Below, one piece after another: positions 35,301-46,600 of a stretch of 64,000 nucleotides of DNA. Position numbers and translations under genes: made by a program. Source of the stretch: Hedera helix (lineage: Eukaryota > Streptophyta > Magnoliopsida > Apiales > Araliaceae); NCBI GenBank assembly GCA_947179155.2, contig OX359274.1, positions 48,517,564-48,581,563 on the forward strand, read 5' to 3'. Below the pieces are notes generated by a model that was not told the DNA's origin, ran no database searches, and worked only from the letters and a program-made list of their open reading frames with translations. Within the stretch, counting starts at the first letter, position 1. Each line of letters starts with the position of its first letter.

Positions 35301-38300
35301 AGAAACCTTAAAGTTTTACAATGTAGTCAATTGATAAAAAATACTATACTAGTTCTCATTATTATGTAATATTAATGTGTTGACTGTGTAACATTTACTC
35401 AACTCTTCTAAGCCTTATATTTCCACTCTTTACTGCTAGTGTTCCCAGATTTTTTTTTTCCATTTTCAGTATATATGAATGCTCTCTCTCTCTTGCCATT
35501 TTTCCCAAATTATAAACAACTAGATTCTTGTTATCTAATTACTCTCTCCCTATCCCTTCCCCTTTTCTATTGCACTTGTTTGCTTAATATCTTTCAGTGT
35601 AGTAGCTAGGTGGATTTGTAATTTCTCATTCAGCTATTGGCAATTTATGCAACAGTGATACTTATATAGAGGCATTGTCGTACGTTTGCCACACCTGCAG
35701 AATTTTCTAAAATTCTGTAAATGTGTCAGGGATTGAAGGTCTTGTTCAGTGGCTTGACAACCCATCATATCCAAACACCACCTTGTCGTGGAACATCATC
35801 CATGGTCTGTTTTAAATGTAAAGAAATTTTGTATTTTATGTGTTAATTAACTATATACTAACAATTGTCTATTGATTTCTACAGGCAATGGCATGATCCA
35901 GCAGGATATTATGAAATCATCCAATTACTACGTGTCAGTGGCCAATTTGAACTCAGAAATTTTGGAGGTACTCTGTTAAAAAATGCATTCTTCTCTATTG
36001 ATATGTGTTGATGGGTCATTGCGCAATTGCATTTTATGACAGACTACAGAATTTATGCATTCTTTTTTTAAGTTTTTGTTCCTTGAGAAGAATTTCTCTG
36101 AGAACTAGATAAGAGATGGTCATGCCCGGGTGTGTGTGTCTTTTTTTTCTTTTCCCATTAATGTAATTTTGCTCTGCATCCAACGTTTAATTAGAAAGGG
36201 CAAAGAATGAATAAAATATTTTGGATTGACTAAAGTTGACAAAGGGGTTTCAGGGCGAAGCATTGATGAGAGGTATTTATAGGAAGAGTCGAAGATGGGT
36301 GCAGTTAATTGGTCATTTGTAACCCTCACTAAATACTTAAGTCAGTTACATGGAAGAGATGCTATTTTATTCAGGTCCACCACTAATGTGCACTCCTGCA
36401 ACAGAAATGGTTTTAGTGGACTAGAGAAAATAAATTTTAAATTAATTGGGGAGAAAATAAGTTTAAAGTTAATTAGAGAGATGGAGTAATATAACTTTTC
36501 TACACGTCTTTATTGAACCATTAGTTATCTTGTTTCCTTTACTATCAGCATTGACAATTATTTGGTCTTTTTTCTCCCCTGGCATTTTCACCTATTTCCC
36601 TTTTACTTAAGGCGGTGCTCAAGTGTATCCTGGTCATTTAATTTATTTTGCATCATATCATTCCTTTTAGAACCTTAATCTTTTGTTGCTCGCTTCGTTA
36701 AACAGTTGTGATGTTTAAATCCTTTTACAATTCTCCACTGTTCACTCACATTTAACTATATGTTAACAGATACAGTTGAACCTCACAATAAGGGCTTTAG
36801 TTTATGATACATCCAAGGCATATTACAAGTGTTCTCTGGCCCATGATGAATGTCGTTTTAAGATTTCGTTTGCCAATGGAAATGCAGCTGTTTTGACCAC
36901 TCCAGATACTAAGGTATGTCTTTTTTTCCCCCTCTTTTCCAATGGAAGTGCGTTGCGGGAACTAATTTTAAATATAACAAATTAAGCATTGGTATCCTAG
37001 TACCCTTTTTTTTTTTGTTCTCTTGGTCATCATGATCAGATTTTCTTGCAGCTCTCGTTTATGTATTCTTCAATCCTCCATTACTAGAAACCTGGAATCG
37101 GAAAGTTAAAAGTTCTTTCTTGTGCACAAACCTTATTTATTGATTGAAATTCATATTTGTGATATAAAATAATATCCACTGAACGAAATATGACTATTGT
37201 GAGTAGGATTTGGGCCAGAAATGCTCAATAATTTTTCTTACAAATATGGCATGCACGATTTCCTGTTAGTTATAAAGTATGTTCTATTGTTCTGGATGCA
37301 CTTGATACTATAGACAAAAATCTGGTCATGCATTTCAACACGTATAATTATATCTTTAAACTATGTCCGAAGGTTTGTTCTTACATGGAACTTGAGTATA
37401 CCGCTAGATCCTACCCACCTTCCCTTTGGACAGTATTTTAGAGTATTTCCAAAACATTTCTGGGTGGCATTAATATATAAACTAACGCTAGTTTATATTT
37501 CTTAGGATGCATCTGGTGATGGTTGGTTTGTTGAATTGTCCTACGGACCTAGATGGATCACTTATCTTATTGGCATAGGTACACTATTTCTTCATTCTAC
37601 GACTCAAAGTTTCATTGTATTTGGTTTTTTAAGTTCCTAAATTCCTAATTGTAGGTGGAACGACAGTCCTCATGTTCTTGGCCTTCCACCTCTTGAGCAG
37701 TTTTCAACGCATCCGTGATAATAGAGCTGGAGTTCATTATAGAGAAATGGGATCTGAAAGAGCCTCTCTGCTTTCACACAAAGATGACGATCTGTCAAGT
37801 CGGGCTTCGTCTAATGATTCTGTCTCTCAAGATGATGAGGATCTCAGTGATGGGCATGTTGTGGGTATGTTTGATGGGCAGCCTAAAGACGGTGAAATCA
37901 ATAGTAATATCCGTCGTCTCTGTGCAATTTGCTTTGATGCTCCAAGGAACTGTTTCTTCCTCCCATGTGGGCATTGTGTGGCTTGTTATGCATGCGGAAC
38001 AAGGCAACTATTCTCTACCTTTACTTAGTCTTTACTTAAAATCAAGGTTTTACTTTATTATAAATAACAAATAGATTAAGTCTAGGTTTTTAACTTAAAC
38101 CAAGATATTCCCCTGCCCTGACCATTTGATGAAATCTGTGTAATCATTTGGGACCACCAACATGAGAGACTTGTGCATTATAGAGGGGGGAAAACATTAT
38201 GAGAAACGGATTCACATGGTTTAGCTATAGATGTCTTTCAAAATAGCAAGTACTAAACCATTCGTAAAACTAGGATTCTGGTGAGTTTCCTTAGTTTATA

Positions 38301-38756
38301 GCTTGTATCACATTAAAATAATGATGAAAAATAATTTTATTTATTTTTTACTTACCTGAGCCTGGACTTAACACAAAGTAGTTAAGAAATCTTTAGTTTG
38401 ACCCTCTCACCCCCTAAATTGCTGTTATGACCAACCTGCCCATTTACTACCAGAACAAAGTTAAAATTAGATTATTCGTTCAGAATGAAGGTAGAGTCTA
38501 ACCGATAGATGTTGTTCAACTCACGAAACGGAAAAAATTGCTCTTCAAAATGTGCATATGCTGTTTATGCAGCCTAATTGTTATGTATAAAAAGTGGCTT
38601 CTGCATTGCCCATATTAATGGAGTAGGAGGTTGGTGAAAATTTGAAATCAGTTGATATTTGAGTTATGTGAATTCTGCAGGATTGCGGAGGCTGCTGGGA
38701 CTTGTCCTAAATGTTGGAGAAACACGAAGAAGGTTAGGAAGATTTTTTCAGTTTGA
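32314..38756 (+). CDS. APD: APD-type transmembrane RING E3 ubiquitin ligase
   Basis: Ten exons (32314-32557, 32934-33040, 33341-33466, 33546-33648, 35730-35804, 35885-35967, 36770-36913, 37506-37578, 37655-38003, 38681-38756) join to 459 aa. Order: Gln/Ser-rich N-terminus; membrane segment about 69-92; conserved extracytoplasmic region containing GPRLYGFYKDPPLDV and LVQWLDNPSYPNTTL; second membrane segment about 312-335; acidic Ser-rich linker; C-terminal C3HC4 RING with Cys408, Cys411, Cys423, His425, Cys429, Cys432, Cys443, Cys446. This is the ABERRANT POLLEN DEVELOPMENT family, endomembrane RING ligases that in Arabidopsis act in pollen mitosis. Introns 3 and 9 appear to use GC donors (AAG|GCATGT, AAG|GCAACT); GT alternatives would break the frame or the RING. 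Start: first ATG in the coding frame after the acceptor-like GATCAG. Assignment within APD1-4 is not possible by eye. Confidence 0.88.
32603..32830. mobile_element. Stowaway-like MITE in APD intron 1
   Basis: Left CTCCCGTCCCAAAATTGAGTC and right GGGACCATAGTTTTGGAAGAGGGAGTA are imperfect inverted termini of the Stowaway-like type frequent in this window. Confidence 0.55.
34196..34781 (+). mobile_element. TRIM-like mini-retrotransposon in APD intron 4
   Basis: Two 198-bp direct repeats, 34196-34393 and 34584-34781, start T(G/A)TAACAC(C/G)CC and contain CCCACAT(T/C)GTAACATGTGGG. They are separated by about 190 bases of non-coding DNA ending in the purine tract AAGTGGGGGAATT right before the second copy, which matches a polypurine tract. 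A recognisable tRNA primer site after the first repeat was not found and the 5-bp flanks differ, so the call rests on structure only. Confidence 0.65.
34900..35200. other. Less AT-rich patch in APD intron 4, unknown
   Basis: A more mixed-composition stretch with an open 97-codon minus-strand frame. I do not recognise a domain and see no homologous layout in the surrounding gene; it may be an inserted fragment of another element. Confidence 0.25.
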
Positions 38757-41180
38757 GCAACATGAAGACTTTTTCATTTTTTTACATGGGCACAGCCAGG
38801 TTAAAAACTTGGATACATATATATAATATACCCAATGTTCTATCTACTAGCCTTCACTTTAGGATAGTTTAGGAAACTCGAATGGCCTAGCCTTGTGTTT
38901 AAACTTTAAACACGGTTGGCTTACCACCCGGTATCAGTATCTTTTGGTGCATCTTCCGTTATAGTTTTGCTCCATATTTTCCCTAGAAAACTGGTTGTAC
39001 CTTTTTATTTATGTATTTCTTCCTCAATTGTCCGTTGCTCATGATTGTGTTGATGTCGTACACTTCACGAAAACAATTTAGAGGTAGATAAGTCGAGTGA
39101 TTTTAGTTTTTAGTTACATTGGCATTGTTTTACTTGGGTGTTGCTCAACACTTAACAAACATACCTAATTAAAAATGGCGAATTATTTTTCAAGAAAACT
39201 AATTATATATAGATTGATACATGAAAAGTTTTTGCTCGACTATGTTTGTATTAGAGAATTGATATTTTCACAAGTTAATTTGATATTTTCGTAATTGGAT
39301 CTTATTTGATATTTTCGCAAATGGATCCTAAGAAAAAAATAAAAATGATTTCTGATAAATGTTTTTAGTGAAATGAACTCTACTATAATAAACTTGTTCT
39401 GTTCAAAAAAAAAACCTGTTTCAGTTTGCCTTTCTTGAATTATAAAGAAAAATAGAAGTCGGCTGTAGTGACTGCCCAAGATGAAAAGTGGAAGATGGCT
39501 GTGACTCCTTCTCTTGATGAATTATTTTGACTGTATATATATATCACTATGTATATATTTATATATTATGTGACCAGGGAAATATGTTGAGAAGATTGAG
39601 ACCAGGAGGCTCCCATCAGTGCCTTGTTTCTAGAGAAGGCATCATCAGTCTCTGTCTCGCAATTTATCATTACCAGAGTTGTAGTTGTCAGGAGAGTTGA
39701 GTAGTTGTCCACTTTGTTAGTAGGGGCAACGCACCAAGTGGGTATGGCAACTGGCTTCTGGCTAATTTTGTCCCGAAAAGTATGGTCATCAATTGGCCAC
39801 AAAATAAGGTTCTAAGCTTATTAAGCACCAGAATACCCACCTCGCCCCCTCCCCAATTGAGTAAATATTATAGTATCAGTACATTATGATGTGTCTAGCT
39901 AACTTATTGCCTAATGAGAAAAGAAAAGTAAAATGATAAAAAATATAGATACACGTAGAAGTTCTATCTAATCGTATGAATAGTATTAAAGATTAGTGAA
40001 AATTGTTTTTTCTTTTGTAACTTGTTATATTTACAAATAAAAATAATTCTTTCATGGAGTCGAGAAAACAAATCTTTCACCGTTCAATTAAAGATCTAAG
40101 AGTCGAGAAAAAATAAAACATGTTCCTACCCGTTAGTAAAATTTAACAATTTTTCTAATCGCTAATAAGAATAGCGGCTAATCATTTCTGTTGAACTGAT
40201 GCCTTATATCAGTTGATAAAAAGCATACTGAGATAGAATGATTGATGTATTTGGCTTCTTTACTGAGATAGAATGATAGATGTATTTGGCTTCTTTTTAA
40301 GGATTTAGTTATTTTTATTAAAAACAACCATATTCTCGGTATTAAAATGATATTCAACGTAAATATATGTAAATATGTAACGTACAGTTACATATATAAA
40401 AAACTTTTTTATATTAGATTATTATTATTTATATAAAAAATGCCTTTTAATAGCAAGATGATATACTAATGAAGAACAGAGAACCACATTCAAAATTACT
40501 ACATCAATTAAAAATCGAATCGTTATAAAAATAATTGTGAATATTGTTATTGTAAAAAATAATTTTATCAATTTGTATCCTAAATGGCGTATTGGTAAAC
40601 CGAGTTATGCAAAAGACAAAGAAGCACCCTCCAGCTTTGACTACTCACGGCACATCTAAAACTCAATTGGGGCTGCTTGCAAAAGAGGCTGTTCGTGAGG
40701 CTGCTGGCAAAACAATGATAATATTCATTGAAAACTGATCTTTTTACAATAATTTTTAATATTTTTATACGTAAAATCTATATATTAAAAAAAATTAATT
40801 TACTTGAAAAAATTATTCGCTAACTTTATTCATAAAAAAGACGAAAGAATATAATTTCACTTTATTTATATTTTACAAATGAGGTGAGGTCACACTTTTT
40901 CTTCTTTTTTGTGGGTAAGACTTTTAGGTTTTTTTTTTTTGGATAAATGTAAAAACACCCATATATTAATTATTGTAGAGGGACACAATTAATTCTTATG
41001 TGAGCCCTACTTATAAAAATATTAAAAACTGTTGTAAAAATATTAATTTCCTATTCATTTGGATAAGTTTATGCATTAATTAATATTAATTTTTTTTTTC
41101 CTAATGATTTTAAGAGTGCACAATATTAACCTGATACTCTATCCATCCCTTATTATTTGTCCTTTTAAAAGTTGACACAT
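38757..41180. other. Intergenic region between APD and PDX1
   Basis: The first 150-250 bases are the likely APD 3' UTR. At 39475-39850 the sequence is notably less AT-rich but carries no recognisable exon. 40227-40302 holds a 36-bp tandem duplication (ACTGAGATAGAATGA...TTTGGCTTCTT twice). Otherwise AT-rich DNA without genes. Confidence 0.4.
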
Positions 41181-41188
41181 ATATTAAT

Positions 41189-41508
41189 TAAAGGTGTAAA
41201 CGAACCGAGTTAAGTCAAATATTGAGTTGTTTAGATTTGGTTCATAAAATTTATCGAGTATAAAATAAAGTTTGATTAAGACTTCTTTAGTTATCGAGTT
41301 GGGCACAATTTCGAATCAAACCCGAACAGTTTGAACTTTGATCCGAGTTTCAATAAAAAATTATAATTTGGAGAGATTCGAGTAATTTATCGAATTTTAA
41401 ATCTTACTCATATTTGAATCGTTTATATTTCGAATCGAGCTCAAATTTAACTTTTAGTCGAGCGGGTACGAATCGAGCTTGAACAATTTAATTCATTTTA
41501 CAACCTTA
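41189..41508. mobile_element. hAT-like MITE, 320 bp, with 8-bp TSD
   Basis: Starts TAAAGGTGTAAA and ends TTTTACAACCTTA (inverted copies), flanked by perfect 8-bp repeats ATATTAAT at 41181-41188 and 41509-41516. The interior is rich in TCGAGTT/AATCGAGC motifs in both directions, as in many plant elements of this kind. No transposase. Confidence 0.75.
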
Positions 41509-41799
41509 ATATTAATAAAAATAATTAATACTATATTTTTTAATTAAAAATAATTTTAAATATCAATATTATCCTTACATTAGAATAAGAGAGTATTATT
41601 TATTAAATAAAAAATAATGAAAAAACTAAAATTATATTTAATATTTAAAATAATATTAAAAAATAAAAAATAAATATTTATTTGAAATATTTAAATGATA
41701 AATATTAAAAAACAAATTTTTTTTATAAATAATATTTAAAAAACGACAATATTGAATAAAAATAATATTCAAGAAAGCTTTTATTTTTTATTGTTTGGA

Positions 41800-42090
41800 A
41801 CCTTGGTGTAAGTAACCAATATTGGCTTTACTTTCCATACACAGAAATACTATAATATTCCTTCCTAGGAGGAAATAAATTTTGACAACATCGTCCGTCT
41901 GATTAACAGGCGAAATTTCAATCCAACGGCTACTAGCTATCTTCTATCATCCCAATTTCTAAGAAAGAATCCTCCCCACGTCTCTCTGGACTCTACTTAT
42001 TTCACCTTCTTGGCCACCCTCTTCATTCTCTTAGCTCTGTAAGAAAAACCCATTCATTTGGAAACTAATCTCTTCTAAAATTAACTAGAC
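41800..42090 (+). promoter_or_regulatory. Promoter and 5' UTR region of PDX1
   Basis: After a long AT-rich stretch the composition changes at about 41870. The leader just before the ATG is pyrimidine-rich (TTCACCTTCTTGG, CCTCTTCATTCTCTTAG), usual for a strongly expressed plant gene. A CACGTC motif is at about 41977. The exact transcription start cannot be read. Confidence 0.4.
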
Positions 42091-43017
42091 ATGGCCGGAA
42101 CCGGAGTAGTAGCAGTGTACGGAAATGGCGCCTTAACCGAGTCCAAGCAATCTCCCTTCTCCGTCAAGGTGGGCCTGGCCCAAATGCTCCGCGGCGGCGT
42201 TATAATGGATGTTGTTAACGCCGAACAAGCCCGCATCGCTGAAGAAGCCGGCGCTTGTGCCGTCATGGCCCTTGAGCGAGTCCCCGCCGACATACGAGCT
42301 CAAGGCGGCGTGGCCAGAATGTCCGACCCGCAGCTCATTAAGGAAATCAAAGAGGCGGTCACCATTCCGGTGATGGCCAAGGCCCGTATCGGCCATTTCG
42401 TGGAGGCCCAAATCCTCGAAGCCATTGGAATCGATTACGTGGACGAAAGTGAAGTGCTCACGCTTGCTGACGATGAAAACCACATCAACAAGCATAATTT
42501 CCGGATTCCGTTCGTCTGCGGCTGCCGCAACCTCGGCGAAGCCCTCCGGCGAGTCCGGGAAGGCGCGGCGATGATTCGGACCAAGGGCGAGGCTGGAACG
42601 GGGAACATAATTGAAGCGGTTCGCCATGTTCGGTCAGTTATGGGGGATATTAGGGTTTTGAGGAACATGGATGACGATGAGGTTTTCACTTTCGCGAAGA
42701 AAATTTCGGCGCCCTATGATTTGGTGATGCAGACGAAGCAGCTGGGGAGGTTGCCGGTGGTGCATTTCGCCGCGGGCGGGGTGGCGACGCCAGCGGACGC
42801 GGCTCTGATGATGCAGTTGGGGTGTGATGGGGTGTTTGTCGGGTCGGGTGTGTTCAAGAGCGGTGACCCGGCAAAGAGGGCTCGGGCGATTGTCCAGGCG
42901 GTGACGCATTACAGTGACCCGGAGGTACTGGCGGAGATTAGTTGTGGGCTTGGTGAGGCTATGGTAGGCTTGAATTTGGACAAAAATGTAGAGAGGTATG
43001 CCAATCGGTCCGAGTGA
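42091..43017 (+). CDS. PDX1: Pyridoxal 5'-phosphate synthase PDX1 subunit
   Basis: An intronless 308-aa frame, the normal length for plant PDX1 (Arabidopsis PDX1.3 is 309 aa). With the glutaminase PDX2, PDX1 condenses ribose 5-phosphate, glyceraldehyde 3-phosphate and ammonia to pyridoxal phosphate in the cytosol, working as a dodecamer of (beta/alpha)8 barrels. Key residues are in place: Asp40 in GGVIMDVV, the Schiff-base Lys97 in VMAKARIGH, the second catalytic Lys165 in RTKGEAGTG and the phosphate-binding GG and GSG motifs near 233-254. All catalytic residues are kept, so it is an active-type copy and not the inactive PDX1.2 type. The coding region is far more GC-rich than its surroundings. 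Lack of introns is typical of plant PDX1 genes. APD lies upstream on the same strand. Confidence 0.96.
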   Translation: MAGTGVVAVYGNGALTESKQSPFSVKVGLAQMLRGGVIMDVVNAEQARIAEEAGACAVMALERVPADIRAQGGVARMSDPQLIKEIKEAVTIPVMAKARIGHFVEAQILEAIGIDYVDESEVLTLADDENHINKHNFRIPFVCGCRNLGEALRRVREGAAMIRTKGEAGTGNIIEAVRHVRSVMGDIRVLRNMDDDEVFTFAKKISAPYDLVMQTKQLGRLPVVHFAAGGVATPADAALMMQLGCDGVFVGSGVFKSGDPAKRARAIVQAVTHYSDPEVLAEISCGLGEAMVGLNLDKNVERYANRSE

Positions 43018-46000
43018 AGTGAGGTTTGATGAATACTCTCTACCTGTTCGACAAAATGCCCGTGCTAGCTCTTTATATTGGATATATGATAGTTTTGATG
43101 AACTTGTGGGTCTAGAATTAGTAGTTTTAATTTCTGTAGTTGTTTGTTTTTCAACAGATACTTTCTTTGTTTTTATTATGTTGTCCTACAGTCCCATAGA
43201 ATGAAACTGGAAGCACCTCTAAAATTGTTTAGTCCCTTAATTTGTTGTTTTGGTTAAAACAGGAAATGCATAAATAAATTTCGAACAAGTTTTAAGAACA
43301 CAGAATCTTCAATAACATAACGACTATTTTTGTCAATTTTATTCTTTAAAAGAGGGTACGAAAAGGAATGAAATGAATCATTCTAGTATTTATTTTCTCT
43401 ATCTTATTCTTTCACCAATTTTATTCCTCTGTTCTAAACTTAGCATAAATTACTACTAACAATAGCATTGGCACATTGATTTGCTTCACGATAGACATTA
43501 TTAATCATGAATAAGAGTGCTTAAAATTAAACTTGGTTACTGCCTCACTGGGAAGTCTGCAATCCCTATACCATGTTGATGAGAATTCTTGTTTTCTCCT
43601 TCCCTTAGACTTGGGAGTATACTAGTTTTTAATGATTTCTGCATCCAAAAGAAAAAATATTGTATGTGCCTTTGTCTGAGCTACAAATTTGGCTGCCAAG
43701 AGTATGAAAATGTTTGGGCTGCCAAGAGTATATGAATGTTTGGGAAGCCATATCTTCTTAAATGGTCCAAGGGTTAGGGAAACCTCTTAAATAGGAGTGG
43801 GCTTTCAAAGAAAACTAAGAATGTGAGAGTAGCTTTCATACTTATGCCATCTCTTGGTCTTGGAATAGAAGAAGTTCAATCTGATTGAATTGCTATGAAT
43901 TGAAGGTCCATACCAACTCTTATTGATTGTTTGATTCTTTTGTCGGTGTTTATTTTTACTCCTGTTCATAGCAGTCAAATTTGTCCCTCCTTGTTCTGAA
44001 GATTCTTATTTTGTTATTTTAAGAGGAAAGAGAAGCAACAAGGAAAAAAAGAATAGAAAAATAGACGGAAAATCACTTTTTTTTGCTAAGATTTTCCATT
44101 TGAATAAAAAAATTAAACAACGCAAGTTCATATCTTTTAATTCCTTTTACACCTTTTAATTTATAAATATTATAAAACTAACTTACGGGTAATTTAATAA
44201 CTTAAATGTGAAACTTAATTTTTTTTTCCTCTTTTCCTTTATAAAACTTGGTAACAGTATGAAAGAAAATTTACTAATTTTCTACTATTTTTTTTTTCTA
44301 TTATAAATTAAATTTTTTATTCTTTTTTTTTTTTTGGTCTCAAACTCAAAAACAAACAGACATAGTCTCAGGAAGAAAAAAAAATCTTGCACTAATACGC
44401 CTTGAATTTTGAACGAGTGAAACTTCGAATAAAATTCTAACCGTGACATTTTTTATTGTACATGTTGAGAACATAATTTGAATAAAATTCAGTTGTGACA
44501 TTCTTTACAGTACAGGGTGAGAGCAATTATTTGACGGTCTCAACATATTTATGTTCAATCAATTGACTTGAATTAGCAGAAACTATATAAACTTGGAAAA
44601 CAAGCATTACCACCTACATAATTATATGCTTCTTCGATTATATCTTGTCGGTTCTATGGTCATTTAAAATTATATCAACTGCTTAGCCCTTCATCAATTT
44701 ATGACATTTGAGTAGTACTCCAGTATATTTGTCTTCTATATTTTTTTGGGGTCAGAATGAGTAGTAGTATATTAGTTTTCTATTTATTTATTTTTTGGAC
44801 ATGAAATCAGTTTGGTTTTAAATAAAATAAAAAAAATCATTTGATTCTTCTCTACCCAATATTAATTATTGTAAATTATTTAAAATTTTGTATTAATTAT
44901 AAGTAGTTGTACTCTAAACCAAAATAAATACATTTGAATTATGAAATTTTACAAGCTGATTTGAACTGGTTCATTGTTAGAGAGTTTATGCAACGGAATA
45001 TGATTAGATTGTAACGTTATAACATAAACGTGATTTGTAAATTTAAACGCATCGATAAAAAAAAAACTTTTTGAATTTACAAGAAAAATATGAACTTACA
45101 AGTGAATAAAGTAATAATAATATTAATTAATAAAACATTACTGATAATAAATTCTAATAACATATTTATAGTACTAAATTACTTTCCTATGACTAATTGA
45201 AAAAGAAAAATAATTAAATTTTAAACTAAATAAAATTATTAAAACAAAACCCAAAACATAAAGAAGCTAAATATAAATTTAAACTATTAAATTTTTAAAT
45301 AATAAATAAAAATATATCAAATAAATTAAAACTTCATAAAAAATAAAATATATAAAAATTCTAATTTTTTTCATTATTTTCCACCCAATCAAGAAAAAGA
45401 AGAAATAAGGAATAAATAAAAACTCAATCATTTTGTATTGAATTTTTTTTCTTTTGGCGAATTAGGGTGCAAAAGGTCAAGACTCATTTATGAGTGCATG
45501 CTATCATTATGGCAGTAGTTGGCCTTTAAACGTGTTCAGTGGCTTAGAGTCCCCATCACCTTTTTCAATAACGAGTTTCCTTGCCACTTACTACTAGTAA
45601 TCCCAATCAATTACAGCATGCGTCTAGACTACTATTTTAAGAGAATTGATATTCCACAAGTCTATATACATGTTATTTAAATATAAAATTAAATATTATA
45701 TTTATTTTAATTATTAAAAATAAAATATGATATAAATTTTAATATTATATTTTATTTTTTAATAATTGAAATCAATATTTGAATGTTATAAACTTATTTA
45801 TCTATATTTTTATAAGAAAAAATGATATTTCTGTAAGATTTCACTTATATGAATAGTAAATAAAATCCACCTTCATGTAACTGATGTGAGTGAGATTTTA
45901 CACAACTATTAATTTTTTTTTATATAAATATTAATTCTATATTTTAATTCTACATAAAGAGTCTTCTACCGATCTTATTAGACTTAATTAATTAATTTTA

Positions 46001-46195
46001 AAATTTAAAATTGATGAATGTTTTAACTTTTGAAAATGATGTAATTAACAATTAATAATACTACTTGCTAAGTAGTAATTACACTATCATAAATTTTAGA
46101 AATTCTTTAAAAAACTGAAATAAAACTTCGTTTATTTTTTTGCCCTTTTCCTTTTGGTATAATTAATGTCCATAAATGATGAAAGAGAATGAGTG
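43018..46195. other. PDX1 3' flank and intergenic DNA
   Basis: The first 200 bases are likely PDX1 3' UTR. At 43690-43742 a GGCTGCCAAGAGTAT...ATGTTTGGG unit is duplicated (about 27 bp). The rest is AT-rich, without recognisable genes; a hairpin of AATTATTAAAAATAAAAT / ATTTTATTTTTTAATAATT lies at about 45700-45775. Confidence 0.4.
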
Positions 46196-46199
46196 ATGG

Positions 46200-46600
46200 C
46201 GATTTGAGTGGACAAGGAAAATCATCTTATCTCTTTTGTATTTATAATTTCAATCGTACATATTGAGATTATAAAATATATTTAAATATGTATATAATTA
46301 AAATTATAAATATAAAAAAATATATGAAAAAAATAATTTATAGAGGAGCAACACGTAAAAAGATTACTGAGATTTGAGTGAACAAGGAACATCGAGTTAC
46401 GCTGTTCTTTTTTAGATTTATTTTTTTATATTTGCAATTTTAATTATACATATTAAAATTATAAGATATATTTTAATACATTTAAATACATATATAATTA
46501 AAATTATAAATACAAAAGAAATAATTTAGAGAGGAGCAGCTGTCGTCTTACACAGGAAATTCGAGTGGAGAAGGAACCTCGTGTTACACGTGACTGTAAT
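46200..46600. repeat. Tandem pair of palindromic repeats
   Basis: Two units of about 180 bp (46200-46375 and 46376-46560), each beginning ATTTGAGTG(G/A)ACAAGGAA and ending ATTTA(T)AGAGGAGCA, followed by a partial third unit (ATTCGAGTGGAGAAGGAACC). Each unit is itself a loose hairpin: TTTTGTATTTATAATTT near its start pairs with AAATTATAAATACAAAA near its end. Confidence 0.65.

Noticed and set aside
37715..38074. 119-codon frame overlapping APD exon 9
   Set aside because: Shifted-frame shadow of the RING-encoding exon.
42133..42909. Minus-strand frames of 84-164 codons over PDX1
   Set aside because: Antisense frames open only because of the high GC and codon bias of PDX1.
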